From Paenibacillus dendritiformis (GTDB lineage: Bacteria; Bacillota; Bacilli; Paenibacillales; Paenibacillaceae): a stretch of 64,000 nucleotides of DNA. The position numbers and the translations under genes were made by a program. How positions within the stretch are numbered: the first letter of the stretch is position 1; each line of letters begins with the position of its first letter. Positions 43,031-52,033 of the stretch are shown here, one piece after another. Below the pieces are notes generated by a model, which had not been told where the DNA came from, made no database searches, and saw nothing but the letters and a program-made list of their open reading frames with translations. The DNA lies in contig NZ_OX216966.1 in the NCBI RefSeq assembly GCF_945605565.1, forward strand, positions 4,146,001 to 4,210,000, read 5' to 3'.

Positions 43031-45115
43031 GTGAAGGCCATGCTGACATCATTAGAACACATCCGCATTTACAGGGAAGGACGCGGCGATCCGGCGCTGC
43101 TCGCGGACAATCGCTGGCTGCAATATATCGTTACGGCCGAGGAGCGCATCGTCAATCTGGAGCGGATCCAGTCGCTGCAGCAGCTGGCGAACTCCAATCC
43201 GGTGCTGGATTACGTGGAGCGTACCTTGCAGGTGCTGGATGGGCTGCCGCTGTCGTTCTGGATTAAGGAGACGATCGAAGAGGTATTGAAATGGTCGGAG
43301 ACGGCCAAGGGCGGGAGCGTTCGGCAACGGATCGCCTGGCAGGAGCAGGGCATCTCCTTGTTCGCCCATAATATAGGCTCGGCGCAGCTGTACGGGCAGC
43401 ACACGCGGAATCAGCGGCAGGAACGCGTGCTGCTCACCCATACGCTCATACTTACGCATGGCCTTATCGGCCAATATTTGCGCGGCGAGGTTCCGCTGGC
43501 GGAGAATGCGCCGCTCTATCATCTCATCGAGCGAGGCATCGTCTCGGCCCAGGAAATGCGTGATCTGCTCCTGCCGCTGAACCAGTGCATTATCGGGGCG
43601 GTATCCCCGGAGCTGTGGAATGCGCTGAAGGCCGATACCGAGCTCGTCATCGACCAGATTGTGAGCGGTCGCTTCGCCGAAGGGTTCACCCTTCCTGATC
43701 GCATCCGCCGGCTGCGGGCGATGTCCGGGCGGCGCGGCGAGAATACCGAAGCGGAGCTGGACAAGCTGGCGGAGCAGCCGCGGGCGCTGGAATCGCTCCA
43801 GGCGTTGGAGCCGAAGACGCTTTGGTATGTGGAAGCCGCGCTCCATGAGTGTACGTTCGAGGAATTCGTGAAGATTTTCCTATTGGCGCTGGCAGCGCCG
43901 GAGATGGGACCCCACATCCGGCATATCAGCTTCGAGCGCCTGATGAATGGGATGTATTATGATTACCGGGGCCGGAAGCATTTGAACGTCTATAAAAAGC
44001 GGATGATCGAGCAGGCGCTTCGCGCCTTGACCTACGACGGCATTGCGAACGGAGCGAAGCCGGACAGCCCGCATCTGGACTTGCGCATCGAACGGGCGGA
44101 CGGGATGGCCGACAGCGTCTACGTGAACTTCGTCTTCTCCCCAGCCGCGGAGAAGCTGATTGAGTTCTGCATCGAGGCCGAGAAGACCCCCCTCTACGAA
44201 CGGGCCATTCTGATGCTGTTCGATCTGTTCGAATTGCGGCGCGACGCCTATGACCGCTTCCATAACGAGGAGGCGTATCTGTCCGATATGAACGGGTCGG
44301 CCGATTATAAGCAGGTCATCCTCGACTACGTGACGGGCTCGCGCGTCATCGATATCGGGCCCGGCGGCGGCGTGATGCTTGACCTGCTCGAAGAACGGCT
44401 GCCGGAAGTGGAAGCGATCGGCATCGACATTTCCCAAAATGTCATAGAGGCTCTGGAACGGAAGAAGCAATTGGAGAACCGGCGCTGGCGGGTCATGAAG
44501 GGCGATGCCCTCGATTTGAAGCAGTACGTTGCTCCGCAGAGCATCGATACGGTGATCTTCTCTTCGATTCTGCATGAGCTGTATTCTTATATTGAATATG
44601 AAGGACAGCGGTTCAATCCGAAGACGGTCGCCGCCGCCCTGCGCAGCGCATTCGATGTGCTCTCTCCAGGCGGACGCATCATCATTCGCGACGGCATTAT
44701 GAGCGAGCCGGAAGAGCAGATGCGGATGATCCGCTTCCGGAACGCGGACGGCATGCCGTGGCTGGAGCGGTACGCCAAAGACTTTGCCGGGCGGCCCATC
44801 TCGTTCGAGCGCCTGTCCCCATTCGAGGCGAAGCTGCCGATTAATGACGCGATGGAATTTCTGTACACCTACACCTGGGGACCCGAAGCATACGTCCACG
44901 AGGTGCAGGAGCAGTTCGGCTATTTCACGCCGACGCAGTATGCGGAGTTCATTCAGAGCACCCTGGGCGAGCGGGCGGCGATCCTCCGCTGCGATCATTA
45001 TTTGCAGGACGGGTATGCCGAGGCGCTGGCGCCGAAAATCAGCTTGTTCAATGAACTTGGGGAGCCTGCACGCCTGCCGGACAGCACCTGCTTGATTGTG
45101 ATTGAGAAGAAGTAG
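43031..45115 (+). CDS. Large protein with SAM-dependent methyltransferase domain
   Basis: 694 residues. The first 420 are alpha-helical and not recognised. Residues about 437-560 are a class I methyltransferase: RVIDIGPGGGVMLDLLE (motif I), VEAIGIDISQNVIEAL, GDALDLKQYV, then IFSSILHELYSYIEYEG (motif IV). A C-terminal tail of 130 residues follows. Start is GTG at 43031; ATG at 43040 is an alternative, and neither has an ideal RBS. Substrate unknown. A MocR gene fragment begins directly after its stop codon. Confidence 0.85.
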   Translation: MKAMLTSLEHIRIYREGRGDPALLADNRWLQYIVTAEERIVNLERIQSLQQLANSNPVLDYVERTLQVLDGLPLSFWIKETIEEVLKWSETAKGGSVRQRIAWQEQGISLFAHNIGSAQLYGQHTRNQRQERVLLTHTLILTHGLIGQYLRGEVPLAENAPLYHLIERGIVSAQEMRDLLLPLNQCIIGAVSPELWNALKADTELVIDQIVSGRFAEGFTLPDRIRRLRAMSGRRGENTEAELDKLAEQPRALESLQALEPKTLWYVEAALHECTFEEFVKIFLLALAAPEMGPHIRHISFERLMNGMYYDYRGRKHLNVYKKRMIEQALRALTYDGIANGAKPDSPHLDLRIERADGMADSVYVNFVFSPAAEKLIEFCIEAEKTPLYERAILMLFDLFELRRDAYDRFHNEEAYLSDMNGSADYKQVILDYVTGSRVIDIGPGGGVMLDLLEERLPEVEAIGIDISQNVIEALERKKQLENRRWRVMKGDALDLKQYVAPQSIDTVIFSSILHELYSYIEYEGQRFNPKTVAAALRSAFDVLSPGGRIIIRDGIMSEPEEQMRMIRFRNADGMPWLERYAKDFAGRPISFERLSPFEAKLPINDAMEFLYTYTWGPEAYVHEVQEQFGYFTPTQYAEFIQSTLGERAAILRCDHYLQDGYAEALAPKISLFNELGEPARLPDSTCLIVIEKK

Positions 45116-45241
45116 CGCGCCAACCAGCTCATTCTCGGCTACGGGCATTTGGCGAAGGCGGAGATCCGGGAAGGAATCAAACGGCTGCAGCGAGCGTTAG
45201 CCGAACTTCCACGGCGGTTCTCCGGCCGGGAGAAGCCGTGA
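45116..45241 (+). pseudogene. C-terminal fragment of a MocR/aminotransferase-type gene
   Basis: Starting with the codon after the methyltransferase stop, the frame reads NQLILGYGHLAKAEIREG then IKRLQRALAEL and a stop at 45239-45241. This is the usual C-terminal end of MocR regulators. There is no start or upstream domain, so this is the remnant left after most of the gene was deleted, with the breakpoint at the methyltransferase stop. Confidence 0.7.
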
Positions 45242-45272
45242 ACCGGGATGTTCCGGTTCCCGGTTCTTCTCC
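45241..45272 (+). terminator. Terminator after methyltransferase / MocR fragment
   Basis: AACCGGGA, loop, TTCCCGGTT then CTTCTCC. Probably the original terminator of the lost MocR gene. Confidence 0.6.
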
Positions 45273-45296
45273 CCGCCAGGCTTGAAGCACGGCCGC

Positions 45297-46169
45297 TTAC
45301 CCGATGCCCTGCTCCTTGGCATAATTGCCCCAGTGCGGACGGCTTCCGTCTCCATCGGTGAACGGGTACCGCTCCGACAGCCCCCATGTGCTGAGGCTCT
45401 TGCCCGACAGGTCGAGCTTGTCCGGATCGGCTGCCAGCGCCGCAATCGCCCGGCCGATATAGACCGGCGTCTCCGACATCAGGAAATGCGGCTCCTTCTT
45501 CCCTGCCTCTCTCCAATTCTCCTCCGTCACGCCGAAATGATCCAGCATCTCCTCGGAACGAAGGAAGCCCGGCGTAACCGCGACGGCGGTTACCCCATGC
45601 GGACGCAGATCCTCCGCCATCGCGGCGGCGAGATGAATGGCGGATATTTTGGCCAGACTGTAATACAGATTGCCGCGGTAACGATAATCGATGCCATCCG
45701 TAATCTCGATGATAATGCCCTGCCGCCGGGCCACCATGAGCGGCGCGCCGTAATAGCTCGTCATCATATGGGAATGGACGGCCTGCTGCTGCATCCGCAG
45801 CCCGTTGGCCAGCGAATGCTCCCAGAAGGCGGCTCCCCACTGGGTCAGCGACTCGCCTCCCCATACGTCGTTCACCAATATATCCAGCTGACCGTTCTGC
45901 TCGGCCCGAATCCGCTCGAACAGCGCCTTCACTTCCTCCTCGACCGTATGATCGACACGTACCGGAATGCCCTGGCCTCCATGCGCCGTCACCAGCTCCG
46001 CCGTCTCCTCGATCGTCTCGCTCCGGCCCATGTCGGACTGACGGCCGCGAACCGAACGGCCCGTGCAGTATACGGTGGCTCCAGCCTCTCCCAGCATCGT
46101 GGAGATTCCTCTGCCTGCTCCCCGCGTCGCTCCCGCTACGACGGCCACCTTGCCATCCAATGGCTTCAT
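45297..46169 (-). CDS. SDR family oxidoreductase
   Basis: 290 residues, classical short-chain dehydrogenase. Cofactor loop VVAGATRGAGRGISTML near residue 10, NDVWGG at the NNAG position, and the catalytic YYSLAK (Tyr-x3-Lys) near 170. The extended C-terminal part (EEMLDHFGVTEENWRE...DLSGKSLSTWGLSERYPFTD) resembles DHRS1-like SDRs. Divergent from a WYL regulator gene with an operator between, so it is probably that regulator's target. Confidence 0.92.
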   Translation of the reverse strand: MKPLDGKVAVVAGATRGAGRGISTMLGEAGATVYCTGRSVRGRQSDMGRSETIEETAELVTAHGGQGIPVRVDHTVEEEVKALFERIRAEQNGQLDILVNDVWGGESLTQWGAAFWEHSLANGLRMQQQAVHSHMMTSYYGAPLMVARRQGIIIEITDGIDYRYRGNLYYSLAKISAIHLAAAMAEDLRPHGVTAVAVTPGFLRSEEMLDHFGVTEENWREAGKKEPHFLMSETPVYIGRAIAALAADPDKLDLSGKSLSTWGLSERYPFTDGDGSRPHWGNYAKEQGIG

Positions 46170-46219
46170 TCCTCATCATCCTCTCTGAATTCTTGACTAC
46201 GAACCTAGTGTACCCGACC

Positions 46220-46244
46220 CAATATGACATCTATTGTCATATTG
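46220..46244. promoter_or_regulatory. 25-bp operator-like palindrome between SDR and WYL genes
   Basis: CAATATGACA (46220-46229), TCTAT, TGTCATATTG (46235-46244): perfect 10-bp arms. Shares the TGACA...TGTCA core with the operator at 9782-9808 that belongs to the other WYL regulator. Confidence 0.65.
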
Positions 46245-46323
46245 ATATGATATGATGAGATTTGATGAGCCACTGCAAATGAACGGAGATAGAAATAGAT
46301 TACACGGGAAAGAGGATGATAGG

Positions 46324-47284
46324 ATGCGCGCGGATCGGCTGTTATCCATCGTGCTGCTGCTGCAGAATTATGGCAAATTGACATCGAAGGAGTTGGCCCG
46401 GAGGCTGGAGGTATCCGAGCGGACTATCATGCGCGACATGGATGCCCTCAGCGCCGCCGGCATTCCGGTGTACGCGGATCGCGGATCGAACGGCGGCTGG
46501 ATGCTGGCAGAGGGATACCGCACGACATTGACGGGGATGAAGGCGACGGAGCTTCTGTCGCTGCTGCTGATCCCGTCCTCCCTGCTCGATGATCTCGGCC
46601 TTCGGGAAGAGGGAGACAGCGCCCTGCGGAAGCTGCTCGCCTCCACGACCGCCGAGCAGCGGCGGGACGCGGAATTTGCCCGGGAGCGCCTCCATATCGA
46701 CGGGGCAGGTTGGCATGAGTCGACGAAGGACTCGTCGCCCTGTCTGCCCCTGCTGCAGGAGGCCGTCTGGGAAGAGCGGGCGGTTCGTGGAATATGAACG
46801 CGAGGATGGCGTCGTGACCCGGACGCTTCACCCGCTCGGGCTCGTGGCAAAGCGGAATGTGTGGTATCTCGTCGCGGAGACCGGCGAAGCCTCGCTGCGC
46901 ACGTACCGCTTGTCGCGGCTGCGGCATGCCGAGCTGCTGGACGAGACCTTCGCGCGCCCCGCCGGCTTCGACCTCGCCTCCTACTGGGCGCAATCGACGG
47001 CCCAGTTCACCGCGAGCCTGCCGCGCTACCCGGCGCGTATACGGCTGCGCGACGATGTGTTGGCGCGCTTGTCCCAGGACCGGTACGTCCGTGTCGGTCC
47101 GGTCCGGGCCGCAGGCGGCGGATGGTCCGAGGCCGAGGTCGAATTCCATACGCTGGAATCGGCCGCCGAGACGATTCTCCGCTTCGGGCCGCGGATGGTG
47201 GCCATTGCGCCGGCCGAGCTGCGCGCCGCGGTCATCGCGGAAGCGAAGGCGCTGCTGGCGCAATACGGCGAGGAGCAGGTCTGA
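46324..47284 (+). pseudogene. YafY-type HTH/WYL regulator, frameshifted
   Basis: The N-terminal part (from ATG 46324) is intact: MRADRLLSIVLLLQNYG, then LEVSERTIMRDMDALSAAGIPVYADRG, a normal YafY HTH. The frame ends with EERAVRGI-stop at 46797. The missing half continues in another frame: RFVEYEREDGVVTRTLHPLGL, VWYLVAETGEASLRTYRLSRL to the stop at 47284. An indel near 46775-46795 separates them. Total length would be about 320 residues. Likely an inactivated regulator of the divergent SDR gene, or a sequencing error. Confidence 0.8.
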
Positions 47285-47318
47285 GGCCGCACTGCGAACG
47301 CGGCCTGTTCCTTTTTTT
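47284..47318 (+). terminator. Terminator of the WYL regulator gene
   Basis: AGGCCGC (47284-47290), 9-nt loop, GCGGCCT (47300-47306), then GTTCCTTTTTTT. It overlaps the stop codon. Confidence 0.85.
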
Positions 47319-47391
47319 CTTCCAGGGTATAGGTTGCCGTGTTATTTATATGTATACTGTTATCAATTCCTTTGCCGGAGGTGCATATATC

Positions 47392-47910
47392 ATGCCGCAA
47401 GATTCGAAGGTGAGCGTAGCTCAACATTATTTGCGGGTCGTCATTGACAAATTCACGAGCCTGAAAGCGGATGCCGAGCGGGCGATGGCTCAGCTTCAGG
47501 AGCAGGATCTCCATTGGGCAATGAACGAGGACTCGAATAGCGTCGCCGTTATCATCCAGCATATGAGCGGCAATATGATTTCCCGCTGGACCGACTTCCT
47601 GACAAGCGACGGGGAGAAGCCGGATCGCAACCGCGACGATGAGTTCATCGATTCGATTCGTTCCAAAGACGATCTGCTGCGGGTATGGAATCGAGGCTGG
47701 GACGTATTTCTGAATACGCTTCGCTCCCTGACCGCGGACGATCTGTTGGCGACGGTCACAATCCGGAACGAAGCTCATACCGTTCTCGAAGCGATCGAGC
47801 GCCAGATGTCGCATTATTCATATCATGTCGGCCAGATTGTCTACGTCGCGAAGCAGATTCGCTCCGAGGAATGGAGCACATTATCGATTCCCCGCAAAAG
47901 CAAAAAATAA
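47392..47910 (+). CDS. DinB-like DUF1572 family protein
   Basis: 172 residues, four-helix bundle of the DinB/YfiT class: LHWAMNEDSNSVAVIIQHMSGNMISRWTDFLTSDGEKP and the C-terminal MSHYSYHVGQIVYVAKQIRSEEWSTLSIP, with metal-binding histidines at QH, SHY and YHVGQ. Function unknown; some relatives are thiol transferases. ATG 47392 has GGAGG ten bases upstream. Single gene. Confidence 0.9.
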   Translation: MPQDSKVSVAQHYLRVVIDKFTSLKADAERAMAQLQEQDLHWAMNEDSNSVAVIIQHMSGNMISRWTDFLTSDGEKPDRNRDDEFIDSIRSKDDLLRVWNRGWDVFLNTLRSLTADDLLATVTIRNEAHTVLEAIERQMSHYSYHVGQIVYVAKQIRSEEWSTLSIPRKSKK

Positions 47911-48029
47911 GGCTCCGCCACAGGTCAGGTCTGTCATAAGCAGGCCTGCCCTTATCTATGGGCGTGCTCCCGTCTTAAGCTGCTTTCCGGCGGCGTCCCT
48001 GATAGAGGAGATTCCCTCCCCTCTACCCT

Positions 48030-49109
48030 CTACCGCTTGGCATATCGCTCGATCATGTCCGCCAGCTTCTCCGTCGTGCCGATCGCATCGCCTGAGCGCG
48101 AATCCATCCGCTGCACGTACTCCTCCCGCTTCTCTCCCAGCCTGTGAATCATGTGCAGGAAGGCGTCCGACGACACGTCCGCATCATCCAGCACCTCGGC
48201 GAACCCTCTGTCCGCGAACGATCTGGCGTTCAGGATCTGATCCCCGCGGCTGGACCCCTTCGGCAGCGGAATCAGCAGCATCGGCTTGCGCAGCGACAGC
48301 AATTCAAAGATCGCGTTCGATCCGGCCCGCGAGATGACGATGTCGGACATTGCCATCAGATGGGGCAGCTCGTCTTGGACGAATTCGAATTGCTTATATC
48401 CGGGAAGCTGCAGAGCTTCTTCCACCTGGCCTGCGCCGCAAATATGCACGATCCGGAAGGTGTCGAGCAGAGAACGCAGGTTGGCCCGGATCGCCTGGTT
48501 GATGCTTTTGGCGCCCAAGCTACCGCCGATGACAAGCAGGACCTTCTTCCCTGCCGGGAATCCGCAATGCAGCCGCCCCTTGGCGGCATTGCCCAGCCGC
48601 AGCTCCTCGCGGACGATTGCGCCGACGTATTCCGCTTTCCCGCTGCGGATATGCTGAAGCGTCTCAGGGAACGTCGCACAGATCCGGGTTGCGAACGGAG
48701 TGGCGATACGGTTCGCCAAGCCGGGCGTCATATCCGACTCGTGGATGACGGCCGGCACCCGCCGCATCCATCCGGCCGCGACGACCGGCACGGACACGAA
48801 TCCTCCCTTGGAGAAAATGATCCGGGGCCCAATGCGCCTCAATAACGCATAGGCTTGGCCACAACCTTTTAAGACCTTGAACGGATCCTTCACATTGTTC
48901 CAATCCGCATAGCGCCTCAGCTTCCCGGTCGCGATCCCGTGATACTCCACTTCAGGGAAGGACGACATGATCTTCCTCTCGATTCCTTCGTACGACCCGA
49001 TATAGTGAATATCCCAATTCCGCTCCAGCAGCTTCGGAATCAAGGCGGCATTGACGGTAACGTGACCTGCCGAGCCTCCTCCGGTTAATACTATCTTTTT
49101 ATTCTTCAT
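48030..49109 (-). CDS. murG: MurG paralogue (UDP-GlcNAc lipid I GlcNAc-transferase)
   Basis: 359 residues with the GT-B fold of MurG: N-terminal [94 protein letters not shown]. The first glycine loop is [11 protein letters not shown] rather than the usual GGTGGHI-P, marking it as the second MurG type found outside the division cluster in Bacillales. It makes lipid II from lipid I, possibly under stress. Downstream of a VanRS-like system. Confidence 0.9.
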   Translation of the reverse strand: MKNKKIVLTGGGSAGHVTVNAALIPKLLERNWDIHYIGSYEGIERKIMSSFPEVEYHGIATGKLRRYADWNNVKDPFKVLKGCGQAYALLRRIGPRIIFSKGGFVSVPVVAAGWMRRVPAVIHESDMTPGLANRIATPFATRICATFPETLQHIRSGKAEYVGAIVREELRLGNAAKGRLHCGFPAGKKVLLVIGGSLGAKSINQAIRANLRSLLDTFRIVHICGAGQVEEALQLPGYKQFEFVQDELPHLMAMSDIVISRAGSNAIFELLSLRKPMLLIPLPKGSSRGDQILNARSFADRGFAEVLDDADVSSDAFLHMIHRLGEKREEYVQRMDSRSGDAIGTTEKLADMIERYAKR

Positions 49110-49231
49110 CAGCTACCCCCATCCCGCACCCCGTTGTCCAATCATCATGATACCCTGCTGACAGGCGTCGGACATGCGAATTCCCTTCCGATATGGATAG
49201 GATGGAATGTCCGCCAGCCATCGCGAAGATA

Positions 49232-49255
49232 ATAGTTTACATAATATTATTTATG
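49232..49255 (+). repeat. Dispersed AT-rich dif-like element, copy D
   Basis: ATAGTTTACATAATATTATT, identical to copy A over the first 17 bases. The minus strand contains ATTATGTAAACTAT. It lies midway in the 265-bp gap between the histidine kinase stop and murG. Confidence 0.65.
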
Positions 49256-49374
49256 AAAACTTCATATCCCGCTCTCACTGGAAGCATTTCGCATAACGAG
49301 GAACATAGCGGTTTGACATCCTGTGTATTTGCCTTATTGTATTCTACCGTTTCCCGGATGGGCAATAAAACAGG

Positions 49375-50445
49375 TTACGGCTTCGGCAGCCGTACCGTAA
49401 AGGTGAAGTGTCCATGCTCATGCCGAAGCGTGATCGTGCCGCCATGCAGCTCGACGATGTTCTTCGCAATGGACAGTCCCAGACCGGATCCGGATTGAAT
49501 CGCATGCGCCGTGCGGGAATCATCGGCCTTGTAGAAGCGTTCAAACAGATGCTTCTCCTGCTCCGCCGTAATCGGCTTGCCCTCGTTCTCGATCGCAACC
49601 CTCAGATGGCCGTTCCCGGATTGGAACGAAACATAGATATCGCCCGGCTTGATCGAAAATTTCAAGGCATTCAGCAGCAGATTGTCGAGGGCCCGGATGA
49701 TCTTCTCGCTATCCACCTGAACCAGGGCAGGCGCCGGTTCAAGCTGCCAATGCATGTGCACCCCATACTCCTGGGCAATCGGCTCGAATTCCACGAGGAG
49801 CTGCTCCAGCAGCTCCCGCAGATCGACCGGCTCCTTCTGGAGCTTCGCATCGGTTGAAGTCAGGCGCGTATACTCGAACAAATCGTCGATCAAATATTTC
49901 AGATGAATCGCCTTCTTGTACGTATTGTGAATGAATCGCTCCTGCTCCTCCGTGTCTTGATACGATTTGCTCGTCAATAGATCCAGGTACCCGATAATGC
50001 TCGTTAACGGCGTCCGCAGATCATGGGAAATCCCCGTAATCAGCGCCATTTTCGCTTGCTCCTGCTCCCGTTCATTCGCTTGCTGCAGCATCAGCGCCTC
50101 CGCCATCGCATTGATGCTGTCCGCTACTCTGCCCAGCTCATCCTCCCGCTCCGCGGGCACCCGGTAAGTAAGATCGCCCTGAGAGATGACATGGAGCCCC
50201 TCGGCCAGCGTCATCACATCGTGAACAATCGGCCGGGTGAAGTAGAAGAACAGCGCCGTGAAGAGGCCCGCAAATATAAAGATGTCGAGCACGGCAATAT
50301 ACGGCGCGATCGGATAATGATTTTTAATGTGGTTAAATAAAATCATAATCAGCACCGTCAACAATAAGCTGAGCACGAACCGCCACAATATCGCGCCCCG
50401 GATACTTTTGCGGATATGGAATAGAGTCACGAGTTTATTTATCAA
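49375..50445 (-). CDS. VanS-like sensor histidine kinase
   Basis: 356 residues: two membrane spans (about 19-38 and 50-70) with almost no outside loop, HAMP (VISQGDLTYRVPAEREDELGRVADSINAMAEAL), H-box ISHDLRTPLTSIIGYLDLL, N-box DNLLLNALKFS and G-box GSGLGLSIAKNIVELHGG. Probably intramembrane sensing of cell-wall stress. Start is TTG at 50445, overlapping the response regulator by 11 nt; a weak AGGA precedes it. Confidence 0.92.
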   Translation of the reverse strand: MINKLVTLFHIRKSIRGAILWRFVLSLLLTVLIMILFNHIKNHYPIAPYIAVLDIFIFAGLFTALFFYFTRPIVHDVMTLAEGLHVISQGDLTYRVPAEREDELGRVADSINAMAEALMLQQANEREQEQAKMALITGISHDLRTPLTSIIGYLDLLTSKSYQDTEEQERFIHNTYKKAIHLKYLIDDLFEYTRLTSTDAKLQKEPVDLRELLEQLLVEFEPIAQEYGVHMHWQLEPAPALVQVDSEKIIRALDNLLLNALKFSIKPGDIYVSFQSGNGHLRVAIENEGKPITAEQEKHLFERFYKADDSRTAHAIQSGSGLGLSIAKNIVELHGGTITLRHEHGHFTFTVRLPKP

Positions 50446-51124
50446 TTTTATATCCTACTCCCCAGACGGTCTTAATATATTGCGGGCTGCGCGGGTTCAG
50501 CTCAAGCTTTTCGCGCAGATTGCGGATATGCACCATAACCGTGTTGTCCGAATACCCTGCGGGCTCCTTCCATACGCGCTCATAGATGCGATCGGCATGG
50601 AACACCTGGCCGCGATGCTTCGCCAGCAGCTCCAGGATCGAGAATTCAATCGGTGTCAAGCTGACCGCGCGCTCTCGTACCGTAACCTCGTGTTGAACCC
50701 GATCGATGACGAGTTCGCCGACGCGAATTATCTCCTCGTTCGGCGCCTGAGATTCCGCGTACTTCTGGCGGCGCAGCTGGGCCTTCACCCGGGCCATCAG
50801 CTCCAGCGGATTGAATGGCTTCGCCACATAATCATCGGCTCCGGTCGTCAGTCCGTTGATTTTGTCGATATCCTCTTCCTTGGCGGACAGCATAATAATC
50901 GGAACACTTGAAGTTTCTCTTATTTTCATACAGGTCCGAATCCCGTCCATATTCGGCATCATCACGTCCAGAATAACGACGTTAACCGGTTCGCTATTCA
51001 ATCGTTCGAGCGCTTCCAGGCCGTCGGAAGCTTCACGAACTTGATAACCTTCATTGCGTAAATATACATGGATGACATCCCGAATCTCCGGGTCGTCATC
51101 CACGACTAATATGGTCGCCGTCAT
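50435..51124 (-). CDS. OmpR/VanR-like response regulator
   Basis: 229 residues. Receiver with acidic VVDDD, phosphoacceptor Asp53 (ILDVMMPNMDG), Thr/Ser switch LSAK and YVAKPF lysine; C-terminal winged helix (LTPIEFSILELLAKHRGQVFHADRIYERVW, YKIDK end). Operon with the kinase. Candidate targets are murG just downstream and other envelope genes. Confidence 0.94.
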   Translation of the reverse strand: MTATILVVDDDPEIRDVIHVYLRNEGYQVREASDGLEALERLNSEPVNVVILDVMMPNMDGIRTCMKIRETSSVPIIMLSAKEEDIDKINGLTTGADDYVAKPFNPLELMARVKAQLRRQKYAESQAPNEEIIRVGELVIDRVQHEVTVRERAVSLTPIEFSILELLAKHRGQVFHADRIYERVWKEPAGYSDNTVMVHIRNLREKLELNPRSPQYIKTVWGVGYKIDK

Positions 51125-51372
51125 GCCTTACCCCATCCTTATGCTTTAGAATGAACATCACGCTTCACAATACGAATACGATCCAGATAACCTCCAGCCC
51201 ATAGGACAGATCGAGTGCCATGCTCCTCCCTATCCCCCTCTTTCCTTCCTTATCTTATCGCAAAAAATTGAAGTTCTCCCCGCGGAAAAACTAAAAAAAT
51301 TCTAAAGACGCCCGATAGGAAGGATCATGCGTTCTCCATTTGCTTGTGGCACGGGCCATCTCCTTCCGGATC

Positions 51373-51406
51373 AAAAAAGCCATCCCGCATACACGCTTGG
51401 ATGGCC
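51373..51406 (-). terminator. Terminator of the NUDIX gene
   Basis: On the minus strand GCCATCC, 13-nt loop, GGATGGC, TTTTTTG. The A-run on the other side would also serve plus-strand transcription. Confidence 0.85.
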
Positions 51407-51415
51407 AAAAAATCC

Positions 51416-51883
51416 TTATTTTCGAAGCAGAACGCTCTTCTTCAGCAGCAAGTCCTCGAAGACAGGCCGCTGAACGGTGCTGATCTGCGAGGTATCGATC
51501 TGCTCCAGACGCTTGAATTCCAGCGCCGCCGATTCCCCCGCCTCGTCCCGAAAGCGCAGCGTCTTGCCGTCTTTCTCCAGCTTCCCTTCCAGATTCACTG
51601 CCGCATGGAACAGGAACATGACGAACACGACTTCATTGCCGTCCGGGTATGTATAATGCATCCGTTCGCCGCTGTATATCGAGTACAGTTCATACTGCTC
51701 GACAACAAGCCCCGTCTCTTCATAGACTTCCCGAATCATGGTGTCCTCGATCGCTTCTCCCGGCTCCATGCCGCCCCCGGGCAGCCCCCAGTTGCCGTAA
51801 TCCGATCGCTTCTGCAGCAGCACTCTGCCGGCACGATCGCGGATGATCGCTCCCGCGGTCACGATGATTTTGCTTTTTGCCAC
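51416..51883 (-). CDS. NUDIX hydrolase
   Basis: About 155 residues. The Nudix box GGGMEPGEAIEDTMIREVYEETGL fits Gx5Ex7REUxEExGU exactly, at about residues 36-58. Cleaves nucleoside diphosphates linked to other moieties, substrate not known. Start is GTG (51883), five bases after AAAGGGTGG; a GTG three codons upstream (51892) is possible. Single-gene unit. Confidence 0.9.
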   Translation of the reverse strand: MAKSKIIVTAGAIIRDRAGRVLLQKRSDYGNWGLPGGGMEPGEAIEDTMIREVYEETGLVVEQYELYSIYSGERMHYTYPDGNEVVFVMFLFHAAVNLEGKLEKDGKTLRFRDEAGESAALEFKRLEQIDTSQISTVQRPVFEDLLLKKSVLLRK

Positions 51884-52009
51884 ATTTTCCACCCTTTATC
51901 TTTGTATATTTCGGCGTTGCGCAGCGCATGCGGCAAGCCGTTGCATATCGATGCCTGCAAGCGCTCCGCCCTGTCGGCATCAAACCGCGCCTATGAATTA
52001 ATCGCATTT

Positions 52010-52033
52010 ATGATTAATGTCATTAATTATATT
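52010..52033 (+). repeat. Dispersed AT-rich element, copy H
   Basis: Core ATTAATGTCATTAAT (52013-52027), abutting the hisC stop codon (52027-52029). Inverted arms ATTAA-N5-TTAAT. Confidence 0.6.
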
